37,494 nt of DNA from IMG/VR virus record IMGVR_UViG_3300030103_000216, positions 1 through 37,494 of that record. One strand, given 5' to 3'. This document shows positions 9,801 through 17,150 of the stretch, one piece after another. How positions within the stretch are numbered: the first letter of the stretch is position 1; the number at the start of each line of letters is the position of its first letter. The DNA is from a virus. The notes beneath the pieces were generated by a model, which made no database searches, was not told the origin of the DNA, and saw nothing but the letters and a program-made list of their open reading frames with translations. The translations under genes were made by a program, and so were the position numbers.

Positions 9801-12695
9801 ACAAGTGCAGGTGCAGGTGCACAGAAGTTTACAGCTAGTGTAGATGGTGCATCAGACAGCGTGTACACACTTAATAATCGTGTAGATGACACTACGTTTG
9901 AACTAAATGCAGGTTCACAGATACCTAAACGGTCAATACCATTTGACCCTGACAGTAGTGTATGGATTGAGCAAGACGCTATACGTATTCCTGACCATTA
10001 TCTACGGACAGGTTTTAACGTTACATACAAAGAAGGTTCATCAGCTACAGGTGGACTTACTACCAACACTACATACTATATTATTAGGGTGTCACAGAAT
10101 TGGATTAAGTTAGCTGCATCAGAAGATGACGCACTGACAGGCACAGCAATCAGTCTTACATCTAAAGGTGTAGGGCAGGCATCATTTGATACTAACAATA
10201 TTATTGGTGAGATTGGCGGTCAGGGTACTGCTACACTGGACATTGACAAGACTACGATTGAAGGAACAAACACAAACTTTACATCCTTCTTTAAAACAGG
10301 TGATGACATATCATTGTACAAGCCTGAACTGTTTGACCAAAAAACAGTAAACAGTCTTGGTGGTACAACAGATCTAAACACATCAACTAATCACGGTTAT
10401 TCAACTGGTGACCTTGTTATATTTGAAGCAACATCAGCACCAACTGGTCTTACAAGTGGGTTCTTTTATTATGTAGGCGTTGTCGATGCTAACTCATTAA
10501 AGGTATATCCAACACTAGATGACGCTACCAACACTACAAACGGCATAACGTTTAGTGGCACTGGTAACGGCATGACTGTTAGAAAGATTACATCTATAGG
10601 TGACACAGTAGTACAAAGAGTACGTGCAGTGCTGTCGCCAAGTAAGATGGAAGTAGAACAAGCAGGCACAGAAACATTAGCAGATGTTAATTATTCTGTT
10701 GGTACATCACTTATCCTACGTGCAGATGGCTTTGCATTGCACAGACCATATGACGGTGGTGTAGAACTGATACCGTCTACTAATCCTGATAGTCAGATGA
10801 TTAGACAGACACGTAAGTATTTCCGTTATCAATCAGGTAAGGGTATACAAGTATCGTTTGCTGTAAACTTTAGCCCAACAACACAGATTGAGCGTATCGA
10901 ATATGCAACAGGTGGCAGTCAGGCAAGGGTATATACTAAGTTTGCACACAGACTAAGTGCAGGTCTTGAGATTACAATTAAGGATGTAAACCCTGTAAAC
11001 GGTGTAGATTACTTCAATGGTAAGTTTAGTGTTACTGCAATCTATGACGATTACAGCTTCCACATTACGCTACCAGTTAGCCCACCTAACACAGTCAGCA
11101 CAGGTGGCTTTGGTTTCTACCATGTAAACGCATGGCAAAACAGTGAACTACGTTGCGGATTGTTTGACGATCAGAACGGTATGTTCTTTGAATACGATGG
11201 GCAAAACCTGAAATGTTGCAGACGTAAATCTATCAAGCAGCTTGCAGGTACGTGCACCGTTACATTTGGTGCAGGTATTGTAACAGGTCTTAACACCAAG
11301 TTTACATCACAATGTAACGTCAACGATTATATTGTGTTGAAAGGTCAGTCATATCAGATTGCTAAGATTGACAGTGACACAGTTATGTACATTACCCCAT
11401 CATACAGGGGTCAAACTACAGATGGCGTTGTAGCTACAATAACAGAAACAATCAAAGTCAATCAGTCTGATTGGAACATAGACACAGCAGATGGATTTGG
11501 CCCAACAGGTTACGTATTGGATCTTAACAAAATCCAAATGGCCTACATTGATTACTCATGGTATGGTGCAGGTAAGATTAGATTTGGTTTTAAAGACCAA
11601 GAAGGTGACGTGCAATACGTACACGCTTTCATACACAACAATTTAGAAACAGAAGCGTATATGCGTTCAGGTAATATGCCTGCACGTTACGACATACAGA
11701 ACATTGGCACACCTACATACGTGCCAGCCCTAGCACATTGGGGTACATCAGTTATCATGGACGGTACGTTTGACGATGATAAGGCGTACATCTTTACAGC
11801 GTCATCAAACGATGTTGCCGTAACAGGTAGTGCTACAGTTACAGTATCAGCTAAGTCAGATTACACAGGGTACTATTACTCATTTGTACAAAACAGACTA
11901 CGTAGGATTGGTTACTGTCTTGAAAGTAATACAAGCACACAGTACAACCAGCTTACATCAGGTCAGGCAATCAGTGGTGCTAACTTGTCATCAGGTACAC
12001 GACTACGTAATCCACAAGATAGTCGTATCCAACCGTTTGCACCTTATCTACCTGACGTGTTTAGCTACCAAGGTTTTAACTTTAGCACTGGTGCTACACG
12101 AAATCTTATTGTAGTAGACAGACAGCCAACAGGCACAGCAGGTACAAATAGTAACTACACAGTTACATTGTCAGATGCATCAACACCTGTGGTTTATGAC
12201 ATACCGCTAATCTCAATTAGACTAGCACCGTCAGTAGACACTGGTACAATAGGTGCACTTGGTGAACGTGAGATTATCAACCGTATGCAGTTACTACTAA
12301 ACTCTGTAGGTATTCTTACAACACACACAATCGAAGTAGTGCTTAGACTAAACGGTGCTATCGACAACGCATCATGGGATGCTGTTGAAAACCCATCATT
12401 GTCACAGCTTATATTCCACGGTACAGGCGATACGATTGAAGGTGGTGTAAACCTATTTAAGTTTAGAGCAGCAGGCACAACAGGTTCATCAGGCAGAACA
12501 CAGGCATCAACAGAACAAACACTTGGCGAAGTGGCATCACTTGGTAACAGTATAATGGGCGGTGACAACACCTTCCCTGATGGCCCTGATATTCTAACAG
12601 TGGTAGCAAGATTGACTGAAGATCCATCTACAGTTACAGCAAGCAACCCATTGATTGTGAACTCACGTATATCATGGTCAGAAAGTCAGGCGTAA
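6825..12695 (+). CDS. Very large tail/adhesin-like structural protein with repeated FCCH-type beta modules and a cupredoxin-like domain
   Basis: 1,956 residues, beta-rich, with no signal peptide, starting 6 nt after the fibre gene. At least six copies of a module with the pattern HG(F/L/Y)-x-x-GD-x-V-x-Y ... GGL-x-x-x-x-x-YYV ... N-x-(I/L)-x-(L/F) occur. This module is commonly annotated in phage tail proteins as an E1 FCCH domain, and two copies also occur in the tail tubular protein at 31458. Residues about 726-830 form a distinct insert with the ligand pattern of a type 1 copper protein: H770, C819, H822 and M825 (HPF ... YYYCGVHSGM), with amicyanin-like C-x2-H-x2-M spacing. The N-terminal 150 residues are probably the virion-attachment part. 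A distal tail or host-binding structure is inferred from position after the fibre; the enzymatic or receptor role is unknown. Confidence 0.72.
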   Translation: MAKKIIHRYVFDAANRTVLINEIIAQKRLLTITNTTANEILYAFPDTVRGASSYNIDTTAKTTTITLDIDTTAMGVYANPTQTGYSGSGTDLQFTIAKNTPTKNYEITVTTTGTGYAVDETIIVAGSQLGGTSANDATVTITSVDGSGAVTGVSIAGKPLLDELQIFIEKDSTEMRPDKTYTDPVSKFRVSQPENLIDTDFEYGLQSTKWETLELIRNIPTFFSRNGDQDLDITEMTTVQDSNQIRVVTSDQHNLVQGNPIIVIGSRNNNANGGFVVTKIVDPTTFVFTAKANIATTGSIKDTYTQVFLASIYQGTEFKLENVNGITTDEGNPSKLTVSTEYPLGLNEGTSFFLVNSVGQKIVNYTAGASNVVHENFVNIGNSTQGNQPTGETGHVWTYGAIDTHNYIPKHAPSEGCITKWFVQGTGANNTITVNTAGGVETITFDDSPHGFTDGQYVVYLHGDGNGAMGGLTDTRPYWVRVIDANTIYLTLQGPTGTGRVNITNYGSFNGHSRSCFTTAFDPVQIYTGSSQEEVRFNSVIPFIANNPNQAFICFYSYVGINSTSYFVNNSDNLASYNQNSSQILFPRNVRVVNNETIMQFSRYPNSGALNMSRSSHGGAVVLMDVNPNANTIWFQNHGLSQGDVVRFGSSSSSVPSGMTRNDYYNVYPVNANRIKFSDYRANGQNNLTSQGATSATMDITGWSAIDGADFIDATQTITPPVATIDYSVSVQNNGSANKFYIDGIESPVLELTEGNTYRFDQSDGSNANHPFKFSETADGTHGGGSEYTTNVAYTGTAGTDGLLTITIASGAPTLYYYCGVHSGMGGQANTPVPTSTTLGHGLTDGDPVVYSNEGNTTIGGLTNAATYYVANASEFKTQLATTATGYTTPDITFRHSTGGSRTTGYIYSYAYVWRNSHGFVTGDRVQYTSNTPVQGLRNGAFYYIRRIDANRFYFYRTLAGAQSGSSWPDRILFALPYSGTGRVRKTTIVDLTSAGAGAQKFTASVDGASDSVYTLNNRVDDTTFELNAGSQIPKRSIPFDPDSSVWIEQDAIRIPDHYLRTGFNVTYKEGSSATGGLTTNTTYYIIRVSQNWIKLAASEDDALTGTAISLTSKGVGQASFDTNNIIGEIGGQGTATLDIDKTTIEGTNTNFTSFFKTGDDISLYKPELFDQKTVNSLGGTTDLNTSTNHGYSTGDLVIFEATSAPTGLTSGFFYYVGVVDANSLKVYPTLDDATNTTNGITFSGTGNGMTVRKITSIGDTVVQRVRAVLSPSKMEVEQAGTETLADVNYSVGTSLILRADGFALHRPYDGGVELIPSTNPDSQMIRQTRKYFRYQSGKGIQVSFAVNFSPTTQIERIEYATGGSQARVYTKFAHRLSAGLEITIKDVNPVNGVDYFNGKFSVTAIYDDYSFHITLPVSPPNTVSTGGFGFYHVNAWQNSELRCGLFDDQNGMFFEYDGQNLKCCRRKSIKQLAGTCTVTFGAGIVTGLNTKFTSQCNVNDYIVLKGQSYQIAKIDSDTVMYITPSYRGQTTDGVVATITETIKVNQSDWNIDTADGFGPTGYVLDLNKIQMAYIDYSWYGAGKIRFGFKDQEGDVQYVHAFIHNNLETEAYMRSGNMPARYDIQNIGTPTYVPALAHWGTSVIMDGTFDDDKAYIFTASSNDVAVTGSATVTVSAKSDYTGYYYSFVQNRLRRIGYCLESNTSTQYNQLTSGQAISGANLSSGTRLRNPQDSRIQPFAPYLPDVFSYQGFNFSTGATRNLIVVDRQPTGTAGTNSNYTVTLSDASTPVVYDIPLISIRLAPSVDTGTIGALGEREIINRMQLLLNSVGILTTHTIEVVLRLNGAIDNASWDAVENPSLSQLIFHGTGDTIEGGVNLFKFRAAGTTGSSGRTQASTEQTLGEVASLGNSIMGGDNTFPDGPDILTVVARLTEDPSTVTASNPLIVNSRISWSESQA

Positions 12696-12696
12696 T

Positions 12697-12858
12697 ATGG
12701 ACATTACAATCGCACTGATTATTGGATTTGTTATAGGATGGGTTACAAGCGATAAGCTAGGATATAAATGGACAATCAAAGCCACTGAAATACGTGTTAA
12801 AATAAAACAGGCAGTGGCTAAATTGTATGGCAGCAAGAAAACCAATAAGCGTAAGTGA
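12697..12858 (+). CDS. Small membrane-anchored protein (53 aa)
   Basis: ATG one base after the stop of the giant tail gene. Residues 4-16 (TIALIIGFVIGWV) form one hydrophobic segment, followed by a strongly basic helical tail ending in SKKTNKRK. It overlaps the next gene by 32 nt in another frame. No family is recognised. The N-in or N-out single-span form and its place before a second membrane-associated gene suggest an envelope role late in infection, but this is inference. The extensive overlap lowers confidence slightly, although the compact neighbouring genes favour it. Confidence 0.6.
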   Translation: MDITIALIIGFVIGWVTSDKLGYKWTIKATEIRVKIKQAVAKLYGSKKTNKRK

Positions 12859-13249
12859 AGATACAGGCGTTGCCTTACCACTCAAGAACTTGATAGGTCT
12901 TGTTGGTGCAGTAGCCGTAGCTGTATGGACATACTTTGGTATTGTTGAAAAGCTAAATGAGCACAACACACGCTTAGAAATCATGGAAAAAGATTTAGAC
13001 CTGAACACTGATTTTAGGATCAAGTGGCCTAGGGGTCTGCTTGGTTCGTTGCCTGCTGATAGCGAACAGTTTATGCTCATAGAGAATGTGCTGAAAACAC
13101 AGGAAAAGATTAAGTCACAGCTAGAAGATGGTATGCACAACAAAGTAAACATAGAATTTTTGCAGAAGCAGGTAACCAAACTGCAAGAAGATGTAGAGAA
13201 ACTAAAGGATCAAAACAGGGAAATGAAATATACCAATGGCAACAATTAA
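12827..13249 (+). CDS. Conserved phage protein with one membrane segment and a long coiled coil (140 aa)
   Basis: Residues 20-42 (NLIGLVGAVAVAVWTYFGIV) make one membrane span, followed by an extended helical region. The C-terminal heptads from about 85 to 135 (LIENVLKTQEKIKSQLE ... LQKQVTKLQEDVEKLK) predict a coiled coil. The N-terminal RKPISVSEDTGVALPLKN segment looks like a conserved start in marine phage homologues, from memory. Function is not established; the topology could fit a spanin or holin accessory role, but no Rz-like feature is clear. It overlaps the 53-aa gene upstream (32 nt) and the 73-aa gene downstream (14 nt). Confidence 0.75.
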   Translation: MAARKPISVSEDTGVALPLKNLIGLVGAVAVAVWTYFGIVEKLNEHNTRLEIMEKDLDLNTDFRIKWPRGLLGSLPADSEQFMLIENVLKTQEKIKSQLEDGMHNKVNIEFLQKQVTKLQEDVEKLKDQNREMKYTNGNN

Positions 13250-13457
13250 AGTAGTCGTGGCATTGCTACTGTTTACAGGAAGCAGCCCTGACGCACCACT
13301 TGAATTTACCTACGTAGAAAGTTTTGGTAAGTGTTTAGAAATGAAACGTAAAGCAGAACGCAACAGTCCAAACATTAGATGGTCATGCACAGAAGTAGAA
13401 GCTGTGTTAGAACAACATAAGACCACAGGTGATTGGCATATTGTTGAACTCAAGTAG
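13236..13457 (+). CDS. Small probably exported protein with two cysteines (73 aa)
   Basis: The N-terminus (ATIKVVVALLLFTGSS) looks like a signal peptide or membrane anchor without a clear lipobox. The mature part has two Cys (FGKC-LEMK and WSC-TEVE), consistent with one disulphide in the periplasm, and ends HIVELK. It overlaps the upstream gene by 14 nt and is the last gene of the rightward virion operon. Its stop overlaps the stop of the convergent endolysin gene by 8 nt. I recognise it as a conserved hypothetical type in marine podophages but know no function. Confidence 0.7.
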   Translation: MATIKVVVALLLFTGSSPDAPLEFTYVESFGKCLEMKRKAERNSPNIRWSCTEVEAVLEQHKTTGDWHIVELK

Positions 13458-13935
13458 GTATTGCACAAGCAGCCATACGGCCTGCTAAATCCTCACAACG
13501 ATTTGTAGTTTGCTGATGCCAACGGCTATCCATCATTTGATCTGATGCTTCTACAAAGTCACCTTGTTCTAATGCAGCCCACATCTTTTTGAATTTACCT
13601 ACACCACCAATGCCTAACTGAAACACCATTTCAATCAACACTTCTTGTGCTGGGTGTGGCAACACTGGCAAGTCATACTTTTCCATAAGGTCACGTGCAT
13701 TAAGAAAAGACCTGTCAAAGTCTACATCAAACTGTCGTGACAATAGATCTTCACTGTATTCTAAGCCTTCTTCATAGGTGTCATCTTCCGTAATCAAATG
13801 CCCATAGCCTATGGTAGCTTTGCCAAGACTGTCTTTATAGATCTTGTTTACAAAACCTTCATGCTTCTTAATTCGTTCCTTCAAGTCAGCCCATTCAGGA
13901 CGTTCACTTGGCATTGTACCTGCACCATCACTCAT
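13450..13935 (-). CDS. Endolysin, T4-type lysozyme (GH24 muramidase)
   Basis: 161 residues. It cleaves the MurNAc-GlcNAc bond of peptidoglycan at lysis. The catalytic triad spacing of T4 lysozyme (E11, D20, T26) is exactly kept as E26, D35 and T41 in HEGFVNKIYKDSLGKATIGYGH (read in parts). A C-terminal helical domain follows (PAQEVLIEMVFQLGIGG). There is no signal peptide, so export must depend on the holin at 14574. The start codon overlaps the stop of the upstream 48-aa gene as ATGA. The N-terminal 15 residues are an extension compared with T4 lysozyme. Tail-to-tail overlap with the rightward operon leaves no room for a terminator between them. Confidence 0.93.
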   Translation of the reverse strand: MSDGAGTMPSERPEWADLKERIKKHEGFVNKIYKDSLGKATIGYGHLITEDDTYEEGLEYSEDLLSRQFDVDFDRSFLNARDLMEKYDLPVLPHPAQEVLIEMVFQLGIGGVGKFKKMWAALEQGDFVEASDQMMDSRWHQQTTNRCEDLAGRMAACAIPT

Positions 13936-14078
13936 GCTTTAGCCTTCTTTCCAAATTTAGGGAAACCCTTTTTCATGTTAGCGTATGCTTCATCTGATAT
14001 TGTACTATTCTTTTTTGAACGGCTAGTACCAGCAGATTTACGCTTGTTAATATTATAATATAAGCCTTTTTTAGCCAT
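13932..14078 (-). CDS. Small basic protein, KKGLYxNIN / AYANMKxGFP family (48 aa)
   Basis: 48 residues, very rich in Lys/Arg, Ser and Gly: starts MAKKGLYYNINKRKSAG, has a TSRSKKNSTIS centre and an AYANMKKGFPKFGKK end. Similar tiny proteins occur in marine cyanophages and pelagiphages (recalled, not searched) with no known function. Charge suggests binding of nucleic acid or of a membrane surface. AGGA lies about 7 nt before the ATG, and the stop overlaps the endolysin ATG (ATGA), so the two genes are probably translationally coupled. A weak TTGATA/TATAAT-like promoter may lie in the upstream 14085-14125 region. Confidence 0.72.
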   Translation of the reverse strand: MAKKGLYYNINKRKSAGTSRSKKNSTISDEAYANMKKGFPKFGKKAKA

Positions 14079-14113
14079 AACTATTCCTTTCCTATTGTTA
14101 TCATACAGTTATA

Positions 14114-14566
14114 TTATATCAAGCCTTGTTTTTTTGCTATCAAATATCCAACAAACAATACCCCACAGACTATAAGGATAATCAAACCTGCTAGTAGTAT
14201 CTGTTCTTTTATATCTTCTATGCGTTTAGCCTTGTCTATCTTTTCTTGTTGCCTACGCTTACGTATTTCAGCACGTAGACGTATCAATTCTTGCCACCCT
14301 GTCATACCACGTGTAGCAATCACTATCTGTCTTAGCTGATCTTCTAAATCTTCAGCACGTTTCTTTGCAATGAACGTGTCCATAGCTTCTTCATTGACGC
14401 TACTGAACAGGCTTGCTTTCTTTTTGTTGTGCTGTTGTTTGGCTTGGTCTATGCCATCCCATAGTTTGCCTATGTCTTTGGCTAGATCTTGTATCTGTCG
14501 GCCTGCGGATACGCCTGCCTTGATAGCAGTAAACGCTGCTACGGCTGTAGATAGGGGATCAGGCAT
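14114..14566 (-). CDS. Tail-anchored helical protein of the lysis block (150 aa)
   Basis: Start taken at MPDPLSTAVAAFTAIKAGVS, 7 nt after the holin stop, because an upstream TTG at 14608 would overlap the holin by 35 nt. The middle is strongly helical and charged (residues about 50-118), and the C-terminus has one membrane span (ILLAGLIILIVCGVLFVGYLI) followed by KKQGLI. This topology resembles tail-anchored proteins found beside holins in marine podophages. An accessory lysis role (pinholin, antiholin or spanin-like) is inferred from context only. Confidence 0.7.
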   Translation of the reverse strand: MPDPLSTAVAAFTAIKAGVSAGRQIQDLAKDIGKLWDGIDQAKQQHNKKKASLFSSVNEEAMDTFIAKKRAEDLEDQLRQIVIATRGMTGWQELIRLRAEIRKRRQQEKIDKAKRIEDIKEQILLAGLIILIVCGVLFVGYLIAKKQGLI

Positions 14567-14573
14567 GACGCAA

Positions 14574-14978
14574 TCATTTCTTAAACTTTCCCATTGCGTT
14601 GATGCCAAACGATCCTGACACTATTGCCAACACAATATACCAAAACATATCAGGTGCTACGCCAAGTAGTGCCCAACCTGTTTCCATATGCGGTGCAGTC
14701 CACGGTGTGAAATGTGCGATCAGGATGCCTGTAAAAACTAACGTTAGCCATTCATCTTTCCATGAGGATGTAGATGCATTGACCTGTGCTGTCTTTACTG
14801 TCATGTCAGCTTGTATCTTAGCAACATCAATAGTCTTTGCTGCTTCAATCTCTGCTGCACGTATAATCTTTTTCTTTTCTAGGTTGTGTTGAACCGCACC
14901 GATAGTCTTATCAACTACCATGTTTACGATAGGGTTCTTAAACAACCCACCAAGCAATCCTAAGATTGGTAACGCCAT
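14574..14978 (-). CDS. Holin, three-TM / gene-transfer-agent holin type (134 aa)
   Basis: Residues 1-20 are hydrophobic (ALPILGLLGGLF), followed by an amphipathic helix with many Ala/Lys/Glu to about residue 70. Two hydrophobic segments then lie at 78-92 and 111-130 (FWYIVLAIVSGSFGINAMG). A WKDEWLTLVF motif precedes the first of these. The order matches the family PF11351 (GTA holin) as I remember it. It would form the membrane lesion that lets the leaderless GH24 endolysin reach the cell wall. Its ATG overlaps the preceding stop by one base (TAATG), and the endolysin is two genes downstream. Confidence 0.8.
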   Translation of the reverse strand: MALPILGLLGGLFKNPIVNMVVDKTIGAVQHNLEKKKIIRAAEIEAAKTIDVAKIQADMTVKTAQVNASTSSWKDEWLTLVFTGILIAHFTPWTAPHMETGWALLGVAPDMFWYIVLAIVSGSFGINAMGKFKK

Positions 14979-15214
14979 TAGTCTGTACCCCCCATGAAAC
15001 CCATAGCGGATGCTACGGCTGCAATAACTGCACCCAAGAGGAATAAGACCTTGACCCCACCACGACCCATAGATACTTGGTGCTTCAATTCTTCAATGTC
15101 TTTGGAATTTTTATCTAACTTAGCTTCAATACTATCGAGTTTTAACGCAATAATATTGTTCGACATATCTGTCGATTTGTTTGTACTGCCTTTAGGTCTG
15201 CCACGTTGTGCCAT
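14978..15214 (-). CDS. Small coiled-coil protein with a C-terminal membrane span (78 aa)
   Basis: Start chosen at MAQRGRPKGSTNK (15214) rather than the ATG 9 nt upstream, because GGAtgg then sits at normal distance. A basic N-terminus is followed by a helical region (ALKLDSIEAKLDKNSKDIEELKHQV), then one membrane span (VKVLFLLGAVIAAVASAMGFMG). The RGRPKGSTNK start resembles an AT-hook-like basic motif often seen at the start of small phage proteins. It is the first gene after a possible lysis promoter and is joined to the holin by TAATG. A holin-partner role is inferred. Confidence 0.72.
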   Translation of the reverse strand: MAQRGRPKGSTNKSTDMSNNIIALKLDSIEAKLDKNSKDIEELKHQVSMGRGGVKVLFLLGAVIAAVASAMGFMGGTD

Positions 15215-15237
15215 AATATCCATCCACGGTTAAGTAG

Positions 15238-15266
15238 ATATTATATTATTTTACAGATTGTTGCAA
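15238..15266 (-). promoter_or_regulatory. Candidate sigma70 promoter of the lysis block
   Basis: Reading leftward, TTGCAA (15266-15261), a 17-nt spacer and TAATAT (15243-15238). It lies in the 51-60 nt gap before the first lysis gene, the only sizeable gap in the leftward operon. The same TAATAT -10 form is used by the leftward promoters at 17114 and 22865. No ATTAAC-N4-GTTAAT operator is present here, so it may be constitutive or controlled otherwise. Confidence 0.45.
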
Positions 15267-15274
15267 TACTTAGG

Positions 15275-15541
15275 TTATTTTTCTACGTCTGAAGGTGGGT
15301 CTACATCGTCTGTAGGCATGGTAGCAGTAGCGTTATTGTACAGTAACCGTACCTTTTCAAGATAAACTATGGCATCCCACAATTCTTCCTGTGCGTCTAC
15401 AATCCACACATCAAATGGCTTGTGTGCTTCTTGCATTGTAGTGCCAAAAGAAGCAATCCCATCATTGGCACGTTTGCAGAAACGCTGCAATAATTCATGT
15501 GTTAGCGGATCTTCAGTATCAATGATGGGTCTATTGCTCAT
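15275..15541 (-). CDS. Hypothetical protein, possibly MazG-like helical fragment (88 aa)
   Basis: Starts MSNRPIIDTEDPLTHELL and ends in an acidic Pro/Asp tail (DDVDPPSDVEK). The central segment PFDVWIVDAQEELWDAIVYL contains an EExxD pattern with a following helix that recalls all-alpha NTP pyrophosphatases, but the protein is short and the first ExxE pair is not clear, so I do not assign that activity. It begins one base after the nuclease stop and precedes the only gap in this operon, so it belongs to the DNA-metabolism group rather than the lysis group. Confidence 0.65.
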   Translation of the reverse strand: MSNRPIIDTEDPLTHELLQRFCKRANDGIASFGTTMQEAHKPFDVWIVDAQEELWDAIVYLEKVRLLYNNATATMPTDDVDPPSDVEK

Positions 15542-15542
15542 G

Positions 15543-16430
15543 TTAAAAACTCACGTTGTTCCAGTGTGTACAGTATTTATTTACAGCACAGTAATGAGCA
15601 CACCTTGTATCCTCACCCTTACGCAAAACAATAGAACTGCCTTTGCCTTCCTTCATGTTGTTAGCTTCAAGGTATTGTTTTGCATCTTCCATGCTAGGCA
15701 ACAAACGTACTGCTGATTTTCTGCCATCTTTCATAACAGCATACTGGTCAGGCTTGTGCCATCTTTCTTCAGGACTACACACAGGGGCATCACCATTATG
15801 TTTTGCGTCCTGATGTAGTTTGATGCGTGTAGATATGTATGTGTCCTGTTCTTCTTCAGACCACCTACGTATAGGTATCATCACTACTTGTTTACGTGGG
15901 TAATTATCAGACGTAAGCACACGCATCTTAGACCAATCACGTAGGATAGCCATGATTGCTAAAGACTTAACACGGTGCTTAACGTCTTTTTGGTTGTGAC
16001 GCACCAGCCAATCAAGGATGTTTAGCTGTGCTTCCCATTCTGATTTGCCGTTTGTTAGTGCGTCAAGTGCAGACCAAGCTGACGTAACCTTGAAGTCAGT
16101 AAGCTGACCGTTGGATGGAAGGTAGTCAAATTGCCCACTAAGTGTCCAGCCATTTGTAATGTCATTGTTTACAAACAGCCTTTGCTCAACAAGATCACCG
16201 TCCTGTGCTGCACGCTCTATGATGTGGTGCACTGACTGCCCTAACAGGCTAAATATCCTATCAGATGCATCCTCATCAATCTCATTCCAGTGTTGTTGCG
16301 TTAGCATATTGATGCGTGGTGGTTGCAACAACCTAGTAGCTGATATATCGCTACCTGATGCATCATACGGATCGTTTGTGATTGCACGTACAATCGCATC
16401 AGGCAGGTTTTGTTCATTAGTTATCTTCAT
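15543..16430 (-). CDS. PD-(D/E)XK superfamily nuclease, RecB/Cas4-like exonuclease
   Basis: 295 residues. The core motifs of this superfamily are visible: HH at 68-69, E83, D102 in GQFDYL, D112-x-K114 in TDFKV, and Q135 in EWEAQLNIL. The C-terminus has a cysteine cluster C277-x3-C281-x5-C287, with a fourth Cys at 218. This suggests a metal or Fe-S site like that of Cas4/AddB, although in those proteins the isolated Cys usually precedes the nuclease core. Likely role is phage recombination or DNA processing with the neighbouring SSB-like protein, whose gene is 8 nt upstream. Activity and polarity are not shown by the sequence. Confidence 0.82.
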   Translation of the reverse strand: MKITNEQNLPDAIVRAITNDPYDASGSDISATRLLQPPRINMLTQQHWNEIDEDASDRIFSLLGQSVHHIIERAAQDGDLVEQRLFVNNDITNGWTLSGQFDYLPSNGQLTDFKVTSAWSALDALTNGKSEWEAQLNILDWLVRHNQKDVKHRVKSLAIMAILRDWSKMRVLTSDNYPRKQVVMIPIRRWSEEEQDTYISTRIKLHQDAKHNGDAPVCSPEERWHKPDQYAVMKDGRKSAVRLLPSMEDAKQYLEANNMKEGKGSSIVLRKGEDTRCAHYCAVNKYCTHWNNVSF

Positions 16431-16438
16431 AACGTCCT

Positions 16439-17074
16439 CTAAAATGGCACATCGTCAGGGTCAACATCAGCAGTAAAGTTTGGTGGCATGGTATCTGAAC
16501 CATTGTTGCCATCACCCTTGTCTTGCGTGGACACGTTTTCCAACTCTTGTGATTTTAGTATCATGTTTCGTATACCTTCAGGCAGTGCGTTGAACGCATC
16601 AGCTTCACCTTTTTGGTATTCATCTACGCTGAAGATTACAGTGCTGTGGTATTGCTGATCTAATTCATCACCCTTTGGCAATGGCATTAGTGTAGCAATC
16701 CTTGGCCTACCGTTCTTACCTTCAACTACATTCATCATACAGGGTACGCCAGCTAGTTTTGATATATCAAAGCCTGACTTTTCCTGTTCAGTAAACGCAC
16801 GACCACGCCATGCAGATAGGTCAGCACCAAGTGTTGCCTTTTCATGCAGCGATAGTGTGTAGAATTTACTGATAATCATGGGTTCGCCATCATCTTTCTT
16901 TTCAGCAGGCACTTCCCATTGCAGCATACATTGACGCTTCCATTTGCCTTCACCCTGATATTCATTCCATTGCGTGCCAAGGTCTATGACCCTTACGCAA
17001 CGTGCTTTGTGTACGCCTACAGATACATCAGGGTAACGACCATCACCTGTGACGCTTGTTGCTATGATTGACAT
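16439..17074 (-). CDS. Single-stranded DNA-binding protein-like (SSB) with acidic DDVPF tip
   Basis: 211 residues. A beta-rich N-terminal two thirds is followed by a disordered Asn/Gly/Asp linker and a C-terminal tip ending DVDPDDVPF. That tip closely mimics the DDDIPF tail by which bacterial SSB recruits partner enzymes, and it is the main reason for the call. The body does not show the classic OB-fold SSB sequence, so it may be a phage family analogue. It is the first gene of the leftward operon, with AAGGTG 7 nt before its ATG and a promoter 40-68 nt upstream containing a perfect-armed operator. The next gene is the nuclease. Confidence 0.78.
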   Translation of the reverse strand: MSIIATSVTGDGRYPDVSVGVHKARCVRVIDLGTQWNEYQGEGKWKRQCMLQWEVPAEKKDDGEPMIISKFYTLSLHEKATLGADLSAWRGRAFTEQEKSGFDISKLAGVPCMMNVVEGKNGRPRIATLMPLPKGDELDQQYHSTVIFSVDEYQKGEADAFNALPEGIRNMILKSQELENVSTQDKGDGNNGSDTMPPNFTADVDPDDVPF

Positions 17075-17113
17075 ATGTATTCACCTTTTTTCATATTTAC
17101 TATTTGATGTACC

Positions 17114-17142
17114 ATATTAACAATAGTTAATCTATACGTCAA
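17114..17142 (-). promoter_or_regulatory. Leftward sigma70 promoter of the SSB-nuclease operon
   Basis: Leftward TTGACG (17142-17137), 17-nt spacer, TAATAT (17119-17114). The predicted start is near 17107, giving a leader of about 33 nt. The inverted repeat at 17116-17131 covers much of the spacer and the -10 box, so a bound repressor would exclude RNA polymerase. Confidence 0.75.
17116..17131. promoter_or_regulatory. Operator 1: ATTAAC-AATA-GTTAAT inverted repeat
   Basis: Perfect 6-bp arms with a 4-bp spacer, lying within the leftward SSB promoter and 98 bp before the Cro-like gene. It is one of four copies of ATTAAC-N4-GTTAAT in the window (17116, 17641, 22851, 23653), all next to promoters. 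The likely ligand is the 72-aa HTH protein encoded at 17214. Confidence 0.75.
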
Positions 17143-17150
17143 GCATTATG

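Noticed and set aside
15275-15541. MazG-type pyrophosphatase
   Set aside because: Only an EExxD-like pattern is visible in a short protein; the full ExxE...ExxD set is missing, so it is kept as hypothetical.
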